Part shown: one piece after another, positions 51,608 to 61,759 of the stretch
Layout of the letters: the number at the start of each line of letters is the position of its first letter
How positions within the stretch are numbered: position 1 is the stretch's first letter
Notes under the pieces: generated by a model
What the model was told of the DNA's origin: nothing
What the model saw: the letters and a program-made list of their open reading frames with translations, nothing else
The model's database searches: none
Assembly: GCA_003416985.1 (NCBI GenBank)
Contig: QVIN01000005.1
Span: 248,001-312,000, forward strand
Reading direction: 5' to 3'
Length of the DNA: 64,000 bases
Source of the DNA: Duganella sp. BJB480
Lineage (GTDB): Bacteria > Pseudomonadota > Gammaproteobacteria > Burkholderiales > Burkholderiaceae_D
Translations under genes and position numbers: made by a program

Positions 51608-53602
51608 CTAGCGCGCAGCCTCGCGCTGCGGCGCGGAGTACGGCAGCAGCATGCGTACCGCCGTGCCGACGCCCGGCGCCGAATCGATGGTGATGCGCCC
51701 GCCCAGCACCCCGGTCACGATGTTGTAGACGATGTTCATCCCCAGCCCCGTCCCGCCCTGGCCCATCTTGGTGGTGAAGAAGGGATCGAACACCCGCCGC
51801 AGCACGTCTTCCGGCATGCCGGCGCCGTCGTCGCTGAACATCAGCTCCACGATGTCGTCGTCCACTGCTTCCGCGCGCACGGTGATGGTGCCGCCCTTGC
51901 GCTGTTCGAACGCGTGCGTGAGCGCGTTGTTGACCAGGTTGTTCAGCACCTGGTACAAGGCGCCGGGATAGGAGTCGAAGGTCAGTCCCTCCGGTATCTG
52001 CATCACCACCTCGCACTCGGCGCGGCGCAGGCGCGGCATGTAGGTGGCCATGGTGTCGTGCACCGCCGACAGCAGATCGAAGCGGCGGCGCTGGTCGTTG
52101 GTCTGGTCGACGGCGATCTGCTTGAACGACGAGATCAGCTCCGCCGCCTTGTGCAGCGAACCGGAAATGAGCTCGCTGGCCAGCCGCACCTCCTCCAGAT
52201 GCGCGGTCAGCTCCGAACGCCGCAGCGCGCCGGCCGCCACGTGGCGGTCGAACTCCGTCACGCGGTCGCGCAGCGCGGTCGATGCCAGCAGGCTGTTGCC
52301 GATCGGCGTATTGAGTTCGTGCGCGATGCCCGCCACCAGCGATCCGAGCGACGCCATCTTCTCTGCCGCCAGCAGGTCGTGCTGCGTGTGCTGCAAGGTC
52401 TCCAGCGCCGCGCTCAGGTCCGCGTTGGCGCGTTCCAGCGCCGCCGAGCGGTCGCGCACGCGCGTCTCCAGCGAGACGTTGAGGTCCTTCAGTTCGCGCT
52501 TGGCGTTGAGTTCCTCGGTCAGGTCCAGCAGCGCCCAGATGATGGAGTCGTTGCCGTCCAGCGTCAGCGAGGACGACCAGATCGCCACGCTGCCCACGCT
52601 GCCATCGGGCAGCAGCACGCCGGCGATGGCGCCATGCACCGCGCCGTCGGTCTTGTAGATGTTCCAGATGCGGTCGCGCTCCAGCGTGCTGGCCCAGAAC
52701 GGCACCTCGTCGCTGCGCTTGCCGATCAACTTGGCCGCGCCGGCGCCGAAGGTGTGCGTGACCGCGCGGTTGGCGGCGACGATGCGGCCGTCGCGGTCCG
52801 ACACGGTGAGCGGCAGCGGCGCCATGTCGAACAGCGTCTTGAAGCGCGCCTCCGATTCCGACAGCCGTTGCTGCGATTGTTCCAGCTGTGCGATGCGTTC
52901 GCGCAGCGCCGCGCTCATCGCGTTGAGCGCGCGCGTGAAGACGGCGATTTCATCGTGCCCCTCGACCGGCAGCGCCTTGCTGTAGTCGCCCAGCGCCATC
53001 TGCTTCGACTGGCCGGTGAGCGCGTTCAGGCGGCGCCCGATGCCATGGGTGAAGGCGTAGAACAGCAGCAGGCCGGTGGCGAATCCGGCCAGCGAGATCA
53101 CGCCGCCCTGCAGCAGCACCTCGTCGCGCGCCTGCTTCAGGTCCTTGGTGGTGAGGCCGAAATTGATGGAGCCCACGCGGCCGTCGCGCAGCAGCAGCGG
53201 CGAGCGCGCGTGCAGCATGGCGCCGTCGAGCAAAGTATGCACGCCTTTGAAGCTGGTGCCTTCGCCTTGCCGCAGGATCGCCGGCAGCGGCATCTTGCGC
53301 TTGCCCACTTCGAGGATGGTGCGTTCCTGTTCGTCGAGGATGACCAGGTAGCGCAGGAAGCTGTCGTCGGGATCGGCCAGCATCTCGGCCAGGTAGTTGG
53401 TCAGTTCGGGCAGGCGGCCGCGCGTGGCGTAGGGGCTGAGGGAGAGGTTGAGCGTGACCGCATATTCCTGGGCGACGCGTTCGGCGTTGGTGCTGACGGC
53501 GTGGTTCATCAGGCGCAGGCTGTTCCAGATCAGCAGGCCAACCACCAGCGCCTGGATGACGGCGCTCAGCAGCAGGAATTTCGCGCGCAGCGATAGACTC
53601 AA
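51608..53602 (-). CDS. PAS-containing sensor histidine kinase
   Basis: A 664-residue membrane kinase: membrane segments at about 8-26 and 165-186 flanking a periplasmic sensor, HAMP (187-240), PAS (about 252-365), a coiled coil, phospho-acceptor His428 in GIAHELNTP, and the ATPase domain with NNLVNNALTHAFEQR, SDDGAGM and GGTGLGMNIV. I start at TTG 53602, 8 bases after AAGGAG; the earlier GTG 53611 directly abuts that ribosome site. No response regulator is next to it. It is downstream of a periplasmic binding protein and a porin on the same strand, suggesting it senses the cassette's ligand. Confidence 0.9.
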   Translation of the reverse strand: MSLSLRAKFLLLSAVIQALVVGLLIWNSLRLMNHAVSTNAERVAQEYAVTLNLSLSPYATRGRLPELTNYLAEMLADPDDSFLRYLVILDEQERTILEVGKRKMPLPAILRQGEGTSFKGVHTLLDGAMLHARSPLLLRDGRVGSINFGLTTKDLKQARDEVLLQGGVISLAGFATGLLLFYAFTHGIGRRLNALTGQSKQMALGDYSKALPVEGHDEIAVFTRALNAMSAALRERIAQLEQSQQRLSESEARFKTLFDMAPLPLTVSDRDGRIVAANRAVTHTFGAGAAKLIGKRSDEVPFWASTLERDRIWNIYKTDGAVHGAIAGVLLPDGSVGSVAIWSSSLTLDGNDSIIWALLDLTEELNAKRELKDLNVSLETRVRDRSAALERANADLSAALETLQHTQHDLLAAEKMASLGSLVAGIAHELNTPIGNSLLASTALRDRVTEFDRHVAAGALRRSELTAHLEEVRLASELISGSLHKAAELISSFKQIAVDQTNDQRRRFDLLSAVHDTMATYMPRLRRAECEVVMQIPEGLTFDSYPGALYQVLNNLVNNALTHAFEQRKGGTITVRAEAVDDDIVELMFSDDGAGMPEDVLRRVFDPFFTTKMGQGGTGLGMNIVYNIVTGVLGGRITIDSAPGVGTAVRMLLPYSAPQREAAR

Positions 53603-53683
53603 AACGTACACTCCTTGTGGCGGTGCCAGGAGCGCACGCCCCTGCCGTCGCGCGGACGGCAGGGGGCCAGGGCTACCTGGAGG

Positions 53684-54085
53684 TTAAGGCAGGGTCAGGA
53701 TCACTTTGACGGTGTCGTCCACTGCCGACTTGTCAATATAACCGATCGCCTTGGGATCGGCAGCAACTGCTTTCTTCACCTCGGCGTTGTTCGGATACTC
53801 CTTCGGCGGCGTGGCCTTGCCGGTGAAGACCAGCTTGGACCACAGGGCCTTGACCTGGGCAGGGTCCTTGTCCGCCACCTTCTGGTAAAAGTCGGCGCGG
53901 ATGTGCGAGCCTTCGGCCTGGTCGACCGGCGTGAACAGGTTGGATTTACCGAGGAAGAACTGCGATGCCTGTTCCGAGAACATGCGGGTCGCCGGATTCT
54001 TCTGGCTGACGATGACGACGGTTTCCGCCGAGGCGCCGGCCGCGGCCAGCGACGACAACAGCGCGGCGATGATCATTTTTTTCAT
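53684..54085 (-). CDS. Short PstS-like periplasmic binding protein
   Basis: A 133-residue exported protein; the signal peptide ends at GASA. It resembles only part of phosphate/PBP-like binding proteins (KNPATRMFSEQASQFFLGKS, WSKLVFTGKATPPKEY, DPKAIGYIDKSA) and is far shorter than a full two-lobed PstS. No ABC permease or ATPase is nearby. GGAG 8 bases before the ATG. It lies 15 bases after the porin gene and 81 before the kinase, which suggests a ligand-presenting role. Function is inferred. Confidence 0.78.
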   Translation of the reverse strand: MKKMIIAALLSSLAAAGASAETVVIVSQKNPATRMFSEQASQFFLGKSNLFTPVDQAEGSHIRADFYQKVADKDPAQVKALWSKLVFTGKATPPKEYPNNAEVKKAVAADPKAIGYIDKSAVDDTVKVILTLP

Positions 54086-54100
54086 GTGTGGGACTCCGGA

Positions 54101-55315
54101 TTAGAAGACGAAATCGAGCGCCGCGGCGACAACGGTGACGTTGCCGCTGAAGCCAGGCTTGACGAAGATCAGGGAACCGGCCTTGGTCTTGGGCTTGACG
54201 CGGTCGGCCTGCACCTTCAGCGCCACCGATTTGGCGAAGTCCCAGCGCACGCCGATCAGGTCGGACGATTGTTCCGGCGACGGCAGCAGGCCGTACACGG
54301 CCGCGCCCAGCGGATTGTTCTTCGGCAGGGAGGCGGGCGGGGTCACCGAGCTGCCGGCGTCGCGGTAGGAGGCGTGCGCGTAGTAAGGCAGCACCTTGCC
54401 GACGCGGTAGCCGACCATGGTGTACCAGGCGTTGGTGTCGGGGATGTAGACCGCTTCCTTGGCGCGGCGCTGCGCGTATTCGGTCTGGACGACGATGTTG
54501 TGCCAGTCCATGGTGGCGCCGATCGAGGTGAAGGCGATCTTTTTGCCGTCGGTCAGGCCGATGTCATTGGCCAGCTGCTTGAAGCCGAATTGCGACAACT
54601 GGGCGGTCAGGCCGTTGATCGGGGCCAGGTCGTTGATCTTCAGGTCGGCGCGGGCGTGGCCGAGGCGCACCAGGAACGGGCCGTATTCGCCGGTGAAGCT
54701 GATGCCGGCGGCCGGCGCGCGGTAGGTGGCCACCGAGCCGGAGCCGGTCGGCACGAACAGCTTGCCGCGGCTGACGCCGACGAAGGCCTGGGTGGTGAAG
54801 TTGAAGTCGCCGAAGGCGCGCTGGAAGTTGATGTCCGCGCCGTCCACGTTCTCGATCGGCGCCTGGCCGTACATTTCAATCGGCGGACGCATCATGGTGT
54901 TGGCGTAGCCGACGTTCTGGTAGTCCGAGATGAGGAAGGTCGGCAGCACGACGCGGCCGACGCGCACGCTCACCTCGTCGTTGACGCGGGCTTTCAGGAA
55001 GGCCCAGGTCAGGTCGGTGGTGAAGGTCGGGCTGGTGTTCTTGCGGGTCAGGATCTGCGCGGTGCCGGACAGCCAGTCGTTGATCTTGTAGGTCGCTTGC
55101 AGGCCCAGGTTGGTGTCGAGGCCGATCTTGGCCTTGTCGGCCACGCCTTCGGCCTGGTTGTAGCGGGCAAATTGCGCCTGGTCGGTATTGCTCTTGGCGA
55201 CGCCGAGCGTGCCGAAGCCGCTGATGCTCAGGTTCTCGTCGCCCAGGGTGGCTGCCTGCGCCTGCATGGCGGCGGTGGCGGCGAAAATGGCTGCTACTAA
55301 AAGTTTCTTTTTCAT
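54101..55315 (-). CDS. Outer-membrane porin-like beta-barrel
   Basis: A 404-residue exported protein; the signal peptide ends at AQAA before TLGDENLSISGFGTLG. Alternating amphipathic strands and a terminal Phe (AALDFVF) fit an outer-membrane barrel, unlike the general porin at 13.4 kb. AAGGA lies about 10 bases before the ATG. First gene of a leftward cassette with the binding protein and kinase. The solute is unknown. Confidence 0.85.
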   Translation of the reverse strand: MKKKLLVAAIFAATAAMQAQAATLGDENLSISGFGTLGVAKSNTDQAQFARYNQAEGVADKAKIGLDTNLGLQATYKINDWLSGTAQILTRKNTSPTFTTDLTWAFLKARVNDEVSVRVGRVVLPTFLISDYQNVGYANTMMRPPIEMYGQAPIENVDGADINFQRAFGDFNFTTQAFVGVSRGKLFVPTGSGSVATYRAPAAGISFTGEYGPFLVRLGHARADLKINDLAPINGLTAQLSQFGFKQLANDIGLTDGKKIAFTSIGATMDWHNIVVQTEYAQRRAKEAVYIPDTNAWYTMVGYRVGKVLPYYAHASYRDAGSSVTPPASLPKNNPLGAAVYGLLPSPEQSSDLIGVRWDFAKSVALKVQADRVKPKTKAGSLIFVKPGFSGNVTVVAAALDFVF

Positions 55316-55695
55316 GTGGTCGGTATCCTTTGATTTGTTGTCAGCTGCTTACTGCGTTCGGCGATCATGTCGCCTTGTTTGTCTCGAGACATGCGGGGAT
55401 GGGGCATTCGGGCTAGACATTAAACTAATTTCCGTACGGCATGAAACGGTTTTTTTAAAATTAGAACGGACGTACTAAAATGTTGTCGTTTTTCAGATCA
55501 AGATAACGTTTTCATCAATAAATTCATGGGGTTGTACGATATCTCTCTAGTGCTTTTTGAGCAAATTTGAGGATAAATTATGCTTTGCAGAAGCTCGTTG
55601 GAATGGTGGCCGTTAGTCACAATGATGCGATGCGCCATTTTGGCCGTCAGGTATTACAATAGCGGCTCCCACTTTCCACTCACGAGAACACTCAT
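55316..55695. other. Intergenic region between porin cassette and argJ
   Basis: No gene seen. An AT-rich core (about 55430-55590) probably carries the leftward porin promoter; TACAAT at 55655-55660, in the string TTACAATAGCGG shared with the rnpB promoter, is the likely argJ -10. Confidence 0.55.
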
Positions 55696-56934
55696 ATGGC
55701 CGTCAATTCCCCTCTGCCCGTCGCCTCCGCACTGAAGCCTGTAGCCGGCATCGAAATCGGCTTTGCCGAAGCCGGCATCAAGAAGCCGAACCGCAAGGAC
55801 GTGCTGGTGATGAAGGTGGCGCCGACCGCCACCGTGTCGGGCGTGTTCACGCTGAACCGCTTCTGCGCCGCGCCGGTGCAGATCGCCAAGGCCCACCTGG
55901 CGGCCGCCAAGGAAAGCGGCAAGCCAATCGCCGCGCTGCTGATCAACACCGGCAACGCCAACGCCGGCACCGGCGAGCTGGGTCTGTCGCTGGCCAACGA
56001 GACCTGCGCCGCGCTGGCCGCGCAGCTGGGTTGCGAGGCCTCGCAGATCCTGCCGTTTTCCACCGGCGTGATCCTGGAGCCGCTGCCGGCCGCCAAGGTG
56101 ATCGCCGGCCTGCCGCAAGCGGTGGCCGGCCTGAAGGCCGACAACTGGTACAACGCGGCCGAAGCCATCATGACCACCGACACGCAGCCGAAGGCCGGCT
56201 CGCGCACCGTGACCATCGGCGGCCACACCGTCTCCATGAGCGGCATCAGCAAGGGCGCCGGCATGATCAAGCCGAACATGGCCACCATGCTGGGCTACCT
56301 GGCGTTCGACGCCAAGGTCGCGCAGCCGGTGCTGGACGTGCTGGTCAAGCAGGTGGCGGACAAGTCGTTCAACTGCATCACCATCGACGGCGACACCTCG
56401 ACCAACGATTCCTTCATGCTGATCGCCACCGGCGCCGGCACGCTGGAAATCAACTCGGTGGACTCGCCGGAATACGCCGAACTGGCGGCCGCCGTGACCG
56501 AGCTGTCGCTGTTCCTGGCGCAGGCCATCGTGCGCGACGGCGAGGGCGCCACCAAGTTCATCACCATCACCGTGGAAGACGGCGCCAGCGTCGAGGAGTG
56601 CCGCAAGATCGCCTACTCGATCGGCCACTCGCCGCTGGTCAAGACCGCGTTCTTCGCGTCCGACCCCAACCTGGGCCGCATCCTGGCCGCCATCGGCTAT
56701 GCCGGCGTCGACGACCTCGATGTCAGCCAGCTCAATCTCTACCTGGACGATGTGTGGGTGGCCAAGAACGGCGGCCGCAATCCGGACTACAAGGAGGAAG
56801 ACGGCCAGCGCGTGATGAAGCAGAGCGAGATCCTGGTGCGCGTCAAGCTGGCGCGCGGCGCTGCGGCGGCCACGGTCTACACCTGTGACCTGTCGCACGA
56901 CTATGTGAGCATCAACGCCGACTACCGTTCCTAA
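55696..56934 (+). CDS. argJ: Bifunctional ornithine acetyltransferase / N-acetylglutamate synthase
   Basis: A 412-residue arginine-pathway enzyme that recycles the acetyl group from N-acetylornithine to glutamate. The precursor is expected to self-cleave at Thr197 in [11 protein letters not shown], which then acts as nucleophile. [11 protein letters not shown] and ITVEDGAS are also typical; whether it also has acetyl-CoA synthase activity cannot be read directly. It is 1 base before a DUF815 ATPase gene. Confidence 0.95.
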   Translation: MAVNSPLPVASALKPVAGIEIGFAEAGIKKPNRKDVLVMKVAPTATVSGVFTLNRFCAAPVQIAKAHLAAAKESGKPIAALLINTGNANAGTGELGLSLANETCAALAAQLGCEASQILPFSTGVILEPLPAAKVIAGLPQAVAGLKADNWYNAAEAIMTTDTQPKAGSRTVTIGGHTVSMSGISKGAGMIKPNMATMLGYLAFDAKVAQPVLDVLVKQVADKSFNCITIDGDTSTNDSFMLIATGAGTLEINSVDSPEYAELAAAVTELSLFLAQAIVRDGEGATKFITITVEDGASVEECRKIAYSIGHSPLVKTAFFASDPNLGRILAAIGYAGVDDLDVSQLNLYLDDVWVAKNGGRNPDYKEEDGQRVMKQSEILVRVKLARGAAAATVYTCDLSHDYVSINADYRS

Positions 56935-56935
56935 G

Positions 56936-57808
56936 ATGGCGACCCCTCTCGAACAATTCCTGGTGCGCGCCGAAGCCTTGCTGGCGCGCGTGGAGGCGGT
57001 GCTGCCGCAGGCGCCGCGCGAGCCGGACTGGAAGCTGGGCTTCGCTTTCCGCTGGCGCAAGCGCAACGGCGGCGGCGCCAGTTATCTGCAGGCGGTGGCC
57101 CATGTGTCGCCGATCGCGCTGGACGACCTGCAGCACATCGGCCCGCAGAAAGACCAGATCGAGCAGAACACCCGCCAGTTCGTGCAGGGCAGGCCGGCCA
57201 ACAACGTGCTGCTGACCGGCGCGCGCGGCACCGGCAAGTCCTCACTGATCAAGGCCTGCCTGAACCAGTTCGGCAAGGACGGCCTGCGCCTGATCGAAGT
57301 GGACAAGGCCGACCTGGCCGAGCTGCCCGACATCGTCGACATCGTGGCGGGGCGGCCGGAGCGCTTCATCATCTTTTGCGACGACCTGTCGTTCGAGGAG
57401 GGCGAGAGCGGCTACAAGGCGCTGAAGGTGGCGCTGGACGGCAGCATCTCGGCGCAGTCGGACAATGTGCTGATCTACGCCACCTCCAACCGCCGCCACC
57501 TGATGCCGGAGCGTATGTCCGACAACATGAGCTACAAGCACGACGAGGATGGCGACCTGCATCCGGGCGAGACGGTGGAGGAGAAGATCTCGCTGTCCGA
57601 ACGCTTCGGCCTGTGGCTGACGTTCTATCCGTTCAAGCAGGATGACTACCTGGCCATCGTCGGCCACTGGCTGTCGTCGCTGGGCTGCACCGAGGCGCAG
57701 ATCGAGGCTTCGCGCGCCGACGCCTTGCGCTGGGCCTTGCAGCGCGGTTCGCGCTCGGGCCGCGTGGCCTGGCAGTTCGCCAAGGACTTCGCCGGGAAGC
57801 AGGCATGA
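56936..57808 (+). CDS. DUF815-family P-loop ATPase
   Basis: A 290-residue AAA-like ATPase with Walker A GARGTGKSS (about 90-98), Walker B FIIFCDDLSFEEGE and an arginine-containing TSNRRHLMPERMSD sensor region. Function in bacteria is not established. It begins 1 base after argJ and overlaps mutT by 4 bases, a conserved linkage in betaproteobacteria, so argJ-DUF815-mutT is probably one transcript. Confidence 0.92.
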   Translation: MATPLEQFLVRAEALLARVEAVLPQAPREPDWKLGFAFRWRKRNGGGASYLQAVAHVSPIALDDLQHIGPQKDQIEQNTRQFVQGRPANNVLLTGARGTGKSSLIKACLNQFGKDGLRLIEVDKADLAELPDIVDIVAGRPERFIIFCDDLSFEEGESGYKALKVALDGSISAQSDNVLIYATSNRRHLMPERMSDNMSYKHDEDGDLHPGETVEEKISLSERFGLWLTFYPFKQDDYLAIVGHWLSSLGCTEAQIEASRADALRWALQRGSRSGRVAWQFAKDFAGKQA

Positions 57809-58212
57809 GCGGCGCCCGACCTGTGGACGTCGCGGTCGGCATCCTGATGAAGCCCAACGGCGACGTGCTGCTGGGCCAGCGTCCGGCCGGCAAGCCGTAT
57901 GAAGGCTATTGGGAATTCCCAGGCGGTAAAGTCGATCCGGGCGAAACCGTGCTGCAAGCGTTGAAGCGCGAGTTCGTCGAAGAGCTGGGCCTGGTCATCA
58001 ACAGCGCCGAGGAGTGGTGCGGCGTCGAGCACGTGTACGAGCACGCGCATGTGCGGCTGCACTTCTTCATCAGCCGCGACTGGAGCGGCGAGCCGCAAAG
58101 CCTGGAGGGCCAGGCCTTCGCATGGCAGGGCGCGGTCGGCGTCGAGCCGCTGCTGCCGGCCACCATTCCGCTGCTGGAGTGGCTGGACATGGTTCGCTAC
58201 GGCGACCGATGA
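57805..58212 (+). CDS. mutT: 8-oxo-dGTP diphosphatase MutT (Nudix hydrolase)
   Basis: A 135-residue Nudix hydrolase that removes oxidised dGTP. The full box GX5EX7REUXEEXGU is present at about residues 37-60 (Gly-Gly-Lys to Glu-Glu-Leu-Gly), and WEFPGGKVD is typical of MutT. Its ATG overlaps the DUF815 stop (ATGA). In related genomes yacG follows; here a PEP-CTERM gene lies between. Confidence 0.93.
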   Translation: MSGARPVDVAVGILMKPNGDVLLGQRPAGKPYEGYWEFPGGKVDPGETVLQALKREFVEELGLVINSAEEWCGVEHVYEHAHVRLHFFISRDWSGEPQSLEGQAFAWQGAVGVEPLLPATIPLLEWLDMVRYGDR

Positions 58213-58353
58213 CGCGCTGGTGGCACCGGGCTGGAATGCGCCGGTATCGCCCGGTTAGCAGGAGCTGGACCGCTAACTGAAACTGCCAATGCTTGGATCA
58301 AATTCAACATCATCGCCATTCAAGTAATGGTTAAAATGAAATTATCGTGCAAT

Positions 58354-58367
58354 AATGAAATTTCATT
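58354..58367. promoter_or_regulatory. Perfect 14-bp palindrome before the PEP-CTERM gene
   Basis: AATGAAATTTCATT is its own reverse complement. A half-site AATGAAATT lies at 58335-58343, 19 bases upstream start to start, as in a cooperative operator. Confidence 0.55.
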
Positions 58368-58390
58368 TTAATATCATTACTGGAGGGGAA

Positions 58391-59032
58391 ATGTCAAAAT
58401 GGAAATTTTCTTTGGGACTAGCGCTAGCCTGCTCGATAGGTGCTACCCAAGCAGCAACAGTCGTGTCGGGCGACTTTATCTCGACGCCGACCCATTTCAG
58501 CGGCTTTGAGGACTTGCCATGGTTCACCACTAATTTTACGCATATTGAAGACGGGATTGTGGTCTCCCAGATCAATCCTGGTTTTGATATCACGAGCGTA
58601 TGCGGCATAGAGTGCGGCATGTCTAACGGCAAGTCGTGGTATCCAAATGGCGGCGATATGGGTTATACCGACGTGCGAATGGAGTCCGGCCGGAAATTCG
58701 GAAACCTCTCCATGATTGTCGGATCCGGGTTTGGCGACCAGGCGGACTCCATCTATTTTGAACTGGTGAATCAGGGGGCTGTTGTTCAAACTGGCAGTGT
58801 TTTGGTTCCGATCGGGAGTTGGCTCGGCTTTTCAGGGAATGATTTTGATGAATTGCGTATTCGCAATGCCGCCCCTGGCACTATTCCCACCAGCTTGATT
58901 GGTGGCTATAACGGGCTCGTCGTGGACAGTATCAAGGTCAGCGCACTTCCGGTCCCGGAACCCGCAACATATGGCATGCTGTTGGCTGGTGTTGGCCTGT
59001 TGGGAGTGGCTGCACGCCGCCGCCGGGATTAA
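58391..59032 (+). CDS. PEP-CTERM sorting-domain protein
   Basis: A 213-residue exported protein. The signal peptide ends near ATQA; the C-terminus is a classic PEP-CTERM tail: VPEPATYGMLL, hydrophobic stretch GVGLLGVAA, then RRRRD. Exosortase is expected to cut after the PEP motif and anchor or release it, often as part of exopolysaccharide/biofilm matrix. The mature domain has no recognised function; Cys72 and Cys76 (VCGIECGM) could form a disulfide. GGAGG lies just before ATG 58391. Base composition is lower in G+C than the neighbours, suggesting acquisition. Confidence 0.92.
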   Translation: MSKWKFSLGLALACSIGATQAATVVSGDFISTPTHFSGFEDLPWFTTNFTHIEDGIVVSQINPGFDITSVCGIECGMSNGKSWYPNGGDMGYTDVRMESGRKFGNLSMIVGSGFGDQADSIYFELVNQGAVVQTGSVLVPIGSWLGFSGNDFDELRIRNAAPGTIPTSLIGGYNGLVVDSIKVSALPVPEPATYGMLLAGVGLLGVAARRRRD

Positions 59033-59089
59033 ATTGCTTATACACCGTCGGCAGCACGGCAGTTCGGCGCTGTTCTGCCGTCGGCGGCA

Positions 59090-59263
59090 TTATTCTTCTT
59101 CCAGCGGGTCTTTAGGCGGCGCGGCCGGGATGGCATACTTTTCCTCGGCCCAGGCGCCGAGATCGATTTGCTTGCAGCGTTCCGAGCAGAACGGGCGATA
59201 TTTATTCTCTTCCTTCCACTCCACTTTGGCGGAGCAGGTAGGGCAGTCAACTACGGTGGCCAT
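59090..59263 (-). CDS. yacG: DNA gyrase inhibitor / zinc-ribbon protein YacG
   Basis: A 57-residue zinc protein translated by eye on the minus strand: Cys7-x2-Cys10 and Cys26-x3-Cys30 (VDCPTC and FCSERCK), then a short acidic tail ending in EEE. It is known to inhibit DNA gyrase. It follows zapD on the same strand with a 9-base gap, the standard coaE-zapD-yacG order. Confidence 0.93.
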   Translation of the reverse strand: MATVVDCPTCSAKVEWKEENKYRPFCSERCKQIDLGAWAEEKYAIPAAPPKDPLEEE

Positions 59264-59272
59264 GATCAATCT

Positions 59273-60028
59273 TTAAAAGTTACAGAGGGTGAGCTCGAAT
59301 GGTACATCATCTTCCAGCGGCTTGGGTTTCAGGTCGCCGCCCTGCGAGGTGAAGCGAACCCACAGCATGTACTTGTTGGCCGAGATCTCCGGGATCGCGC
59401 CCAGCGATTCGTCCAGCGTCAGCCGCAGCATCTGGTAGACCTTCCCCTGCAACATCTGCTGGTAGCTGCCGGCCACGGCGATCATCTTGACCGGGCCGCC
59501 GGAATCGCGCAGCAGGCGCAGCACCAGGCCCAGCGCGTCGAACAGCGGCGCCAGCGGCGCGAACCAGGCGGCGATGTCGTTGAAGCGCTGCTCGGCCGGA
59601 CGCTTCTGCCACGCGTAGTAGGACGGCAGGTCGAATTCGCAGGCGCCGCCGGGAATGATGGTGCGGCCGCGTATGCTCATCAGCCATTCGTTGTCGCGCA
59701 CGTTCTGGCCGGTCTTGCCCTGGGCCGCGACCAGCGCGCTGCTCACGCCGTCGAGCTCGGCCAGGATGGCGTCCAGCGTTTCCGCCTGGACGTTGGGATT
59801 CATGCGGTAGCCCAGCAGCGATTGGCGCTGGCGCTCCAGTTCCTGCAGCAAATCGGATTTCAGGTCGGCGCGGCCGGCCACCTCCAGCATGTCGAAGATG
59901 GTCGCCAACGCGACGTGGTGCTGCATAGGATGTTCTTGGTGCACAAAGAACTTGAATTTCTCGTACAGATCCTCTAATCGCAACAACGTGCGTATGCGCT
60001 CGTTGAAAGGATATTCGTAGACAATCAA
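59273..60028 (-). CDS. zapD: Z-ring-associated protein ZapD
   Basis: A 251-residue cytosolic dimer that bundles FtsZ by binding its C-terminal peptide, which is present at the end of the ftsZ gene in this window. Helical N-terminus ([22 protein letters not shown]) and a beta-sheet C-terminal domain ([12 protein letters not shown]) match the family. It lies in coaE-zapD-yacG order, 65 bases after coaE. Confidence 0.93.
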   Translation of the reverse strand: MIVYEYPFNERIRTLLRLEDLYEKFKFFVHQEHPMQHHVALATIFDMLEVAGRADLKSDLLQELERQRQSLLGYRMNPNVQAETLDAILAELDGVSSALVAAQGKTGQNVRDNEWLMSIRGRTIIPGGACEFDLPSYYAWQKRPAEQRFNDIAAWFAPLAPLFDALGLVLRLLRDSGGPVKMIAVAGSYQQMLQGKVYQMLRLTLDESLGAIPEISANKYMLWVRFTSQGGDLKPKPLEDDVPFELTLCNF

Positions 60029-60093
60029 AATAACATCCCTCTGTAGGTGGACTTGCGATTAATTCCCGTGATTTTGAAGCAAGCCAAGCAAAA

Positions 60094-60732
60094 TTACAAA
60101 CGTTGCGAAGGTATTGTTGCCGTTCTTTTCGAAAATGCCAGATATAAATCGTGCAGACGGGCGATTTGGGGCGCCAGCGCCTCGATTCCGTCGCCGTTTT
60201 CGATAATGTCGTCCGCCGCGTCCAGTCGCTGCTGGCGGCTGGCCTGCGCCGCCATGATGGCGCGGACCTGGCTTTCCGGCAAATTGTTACGCGCCATGAC
60301 GCGGGCGATTTGCACTTCTTCCGGGCAGTCTACCGCGAGTACGCGTGCGACCCGCGCACGCCAAGTGCCCGATTCCACCAGCAGCGGCACGGCGAAGATG
60401 ACGTAGCTGCCGGTCGCGGCGGCGGCGGCGGCCAGCGCGGCGTCGCGGATGCGCGGGTGCAGGATGGCTTCCAGGCGGGCCTTGGCGCCGGCGTCGGCGA
60501 ACACCAGGGCGCGCATGCGGGCGCGGTCGAGCGCGCCGGCGGCGTCGGCGAACTCGGGGCCGAACTCGGCCACGATGGCCGGCATCGCGGCGCCGCCGGG
60601 CGCGGTCAGGCTGTGGGCGATCTGGTCGGTGTCGACGATGCTGGCGCCGCGCGCGGCGAACAAGTCGGCCACCGTGCTCTTGCCGCTGCCGATGCCGCCG
60701 GTCAGGCCGATGGAGAAGGGCAGTGTGCTCAT
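60094..60732 (-). CDS. coaE: Dephospho-CoA kinase
   Basis: A 212-residue P-loop kinase for the last step of coenzyme A synthesis. Walker [10 protein letters not shown] at residues 12-20, IVDTDQIAH for substrate, and [10 protein letters not shown] in the lid region. Seven bases after pilD. Confidence 0.95.
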   Translation of the reverse strand: MSTLPFSIGLTGGIGSGKSTVADLFAARGASIVDTDQIAHSLTAPGGAAMPAIVAEFGPEFADAAGALDRARMRALVFADAGAKARLEAILHPRIRDAALAAAAAATGSYVIFAVPLLVESGTWRARVARVLAVDCPEEVQIARVMARNNLPESQVRAIMAAQASRQQRLDAADDIIENGDGIEALAPQIARLHDLYLAFSKRTATIPSQRL

Positions 60733-60739
60733 CGGTGCT

Positions 60740-61615
60740 TTACAGGTAGGGATAGAAGTTGCGGGTGAAGGCCATGATCGGGTCGCGGTACAGGAAGACG
60801 ATCAGGCCGGCGGCCGCCAGGTAGGGGCCGAACGGGATCTGGTAGTCGAAGCCGCGGCGGTTGGCGACCATCAGCGCGATGCCGATCACCGAGCCCACCA
60901 GCGAGGACATCAGCACGATGGCCGGCAGCATCGCCCAGCCCATCCACGCGCCCAGCGCGGCCAGCAGCTTGAAATCGCCATAGCCCATGCCATCGCGGTG
61001 ACGCACCAGTTTATACAGCAAATTGACGGACCACAGCGCCATGTAGCCGGCCGCCGCGCCGATGACGGCGTCGCGCAGCGGGACGAAGGTGCCGTCGATA
61101 TTCATGATCAGGCCGGCCCAGATCAGCGGATAGGTCAAGTCGTCCGGCAGCATCTGGGTGTCGAAGTCGATGAAGGTCATGGCGATCAGCAGGTACAGGA
61201 ACAGCAGGCCGGACAGGCCGGCCCAGCCGCTGCCGAAGTGCCACACCACCACCGCCGACAGCGCGGCCGTCAACATTTCGATGGCGGGGTAGCGGGCCGA
61301 GATCGGCGCCTTGCAGTTGCTGCACTTGCCGCGCAGGACCAGGTAGCTGAGCACCGGGATGTTCTCCAGCGCGGTGATCTGGTGCTGGCAGTGCGGGCAG
61401 GCTGAGCGCGGCACCATCAGGTTGTAGCGGTCGGTGTGCGGTTCGTCCTTGCCGGCCTCGACGGCGCAATAGTTGTCCGACTCGCGCTGCATCATCTTCG
61501 GCAGGCGGTGGATCACCACGTTCAGGAAGCTGCCGAACAGCAGGCCGAACAGGCCGGCGATCAGGCTCACGGCGAGTTGGCCGGCGGGCGCAAACAACAG
61601 GGTCGGTTCAAGCAT
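60740..61615 (-). CDS. pilD: Prepilin peptidase (type IV pilus) PilD
   Basis: A 291-residue inner-membrane aspartyl protease that cuts and N-methylates prepilins. It has the cytoplasmic zinc site CPHC...CSNCK (about residues 73-111), eight membrane segments, and catalytic aspartates in FIDFD and GYGDFK. It is upstream of coaE and normally directly downstream of pilC, but here a 481-base stretch with an opposite-strand gene intervenes. Confidence 0.95.
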   Translation of the reverse strand: MLEPTLLFAPAGQLAVSLIAGLFGLLFGSFLNVVIHRLPKMMQRESDNYCAVEAGKDEPHTDRYNLMVPRSACPHCQHQITALENIPVLSYLVLRGKCSNCKAPISARYPAIEMLTAALSAVVVWHFGSGWAGLSGLLFLYLLIAMTFIDFDTQMLPDDLTYPLIWAGLIMNIDGTFVPLRDAVIGAAAGYMALWSVNLLYKLVRHRDGMGYGDFKLLAALGAWMGWAMLPAIVLMSSLVGSVIGIALMVANRRGFDYQIPFGPYLAAAGLIVFLYRDPIMAFTRNFYPYL

Positions 61616-61759
61616 GGGAGGTCAGGCCGCGTAGATGGTCACAGAGACCCATATTAAAGCATTACAGCAACATTGCGGACGGTTTTTCAGGCATCGAGTC
61701 CCTCCTTGGGGGTATGGTAACCAAGTTGGAACTCAGGCAAGGTAGAGAACCTGCCACCC

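Noticed and set aside
59046..59082. GC-rich hairpin after the PEP-CTERM gene as a terminator
   Set aside because: The stem is imperfect and lacks a U-run; support is too weak to list.
59038..59250. A 70-codon minus-strand frame overlapping yacG
   Set aside because: Another frame over the same bases encodes the four-cysteine YacG protein, which is the real gene.
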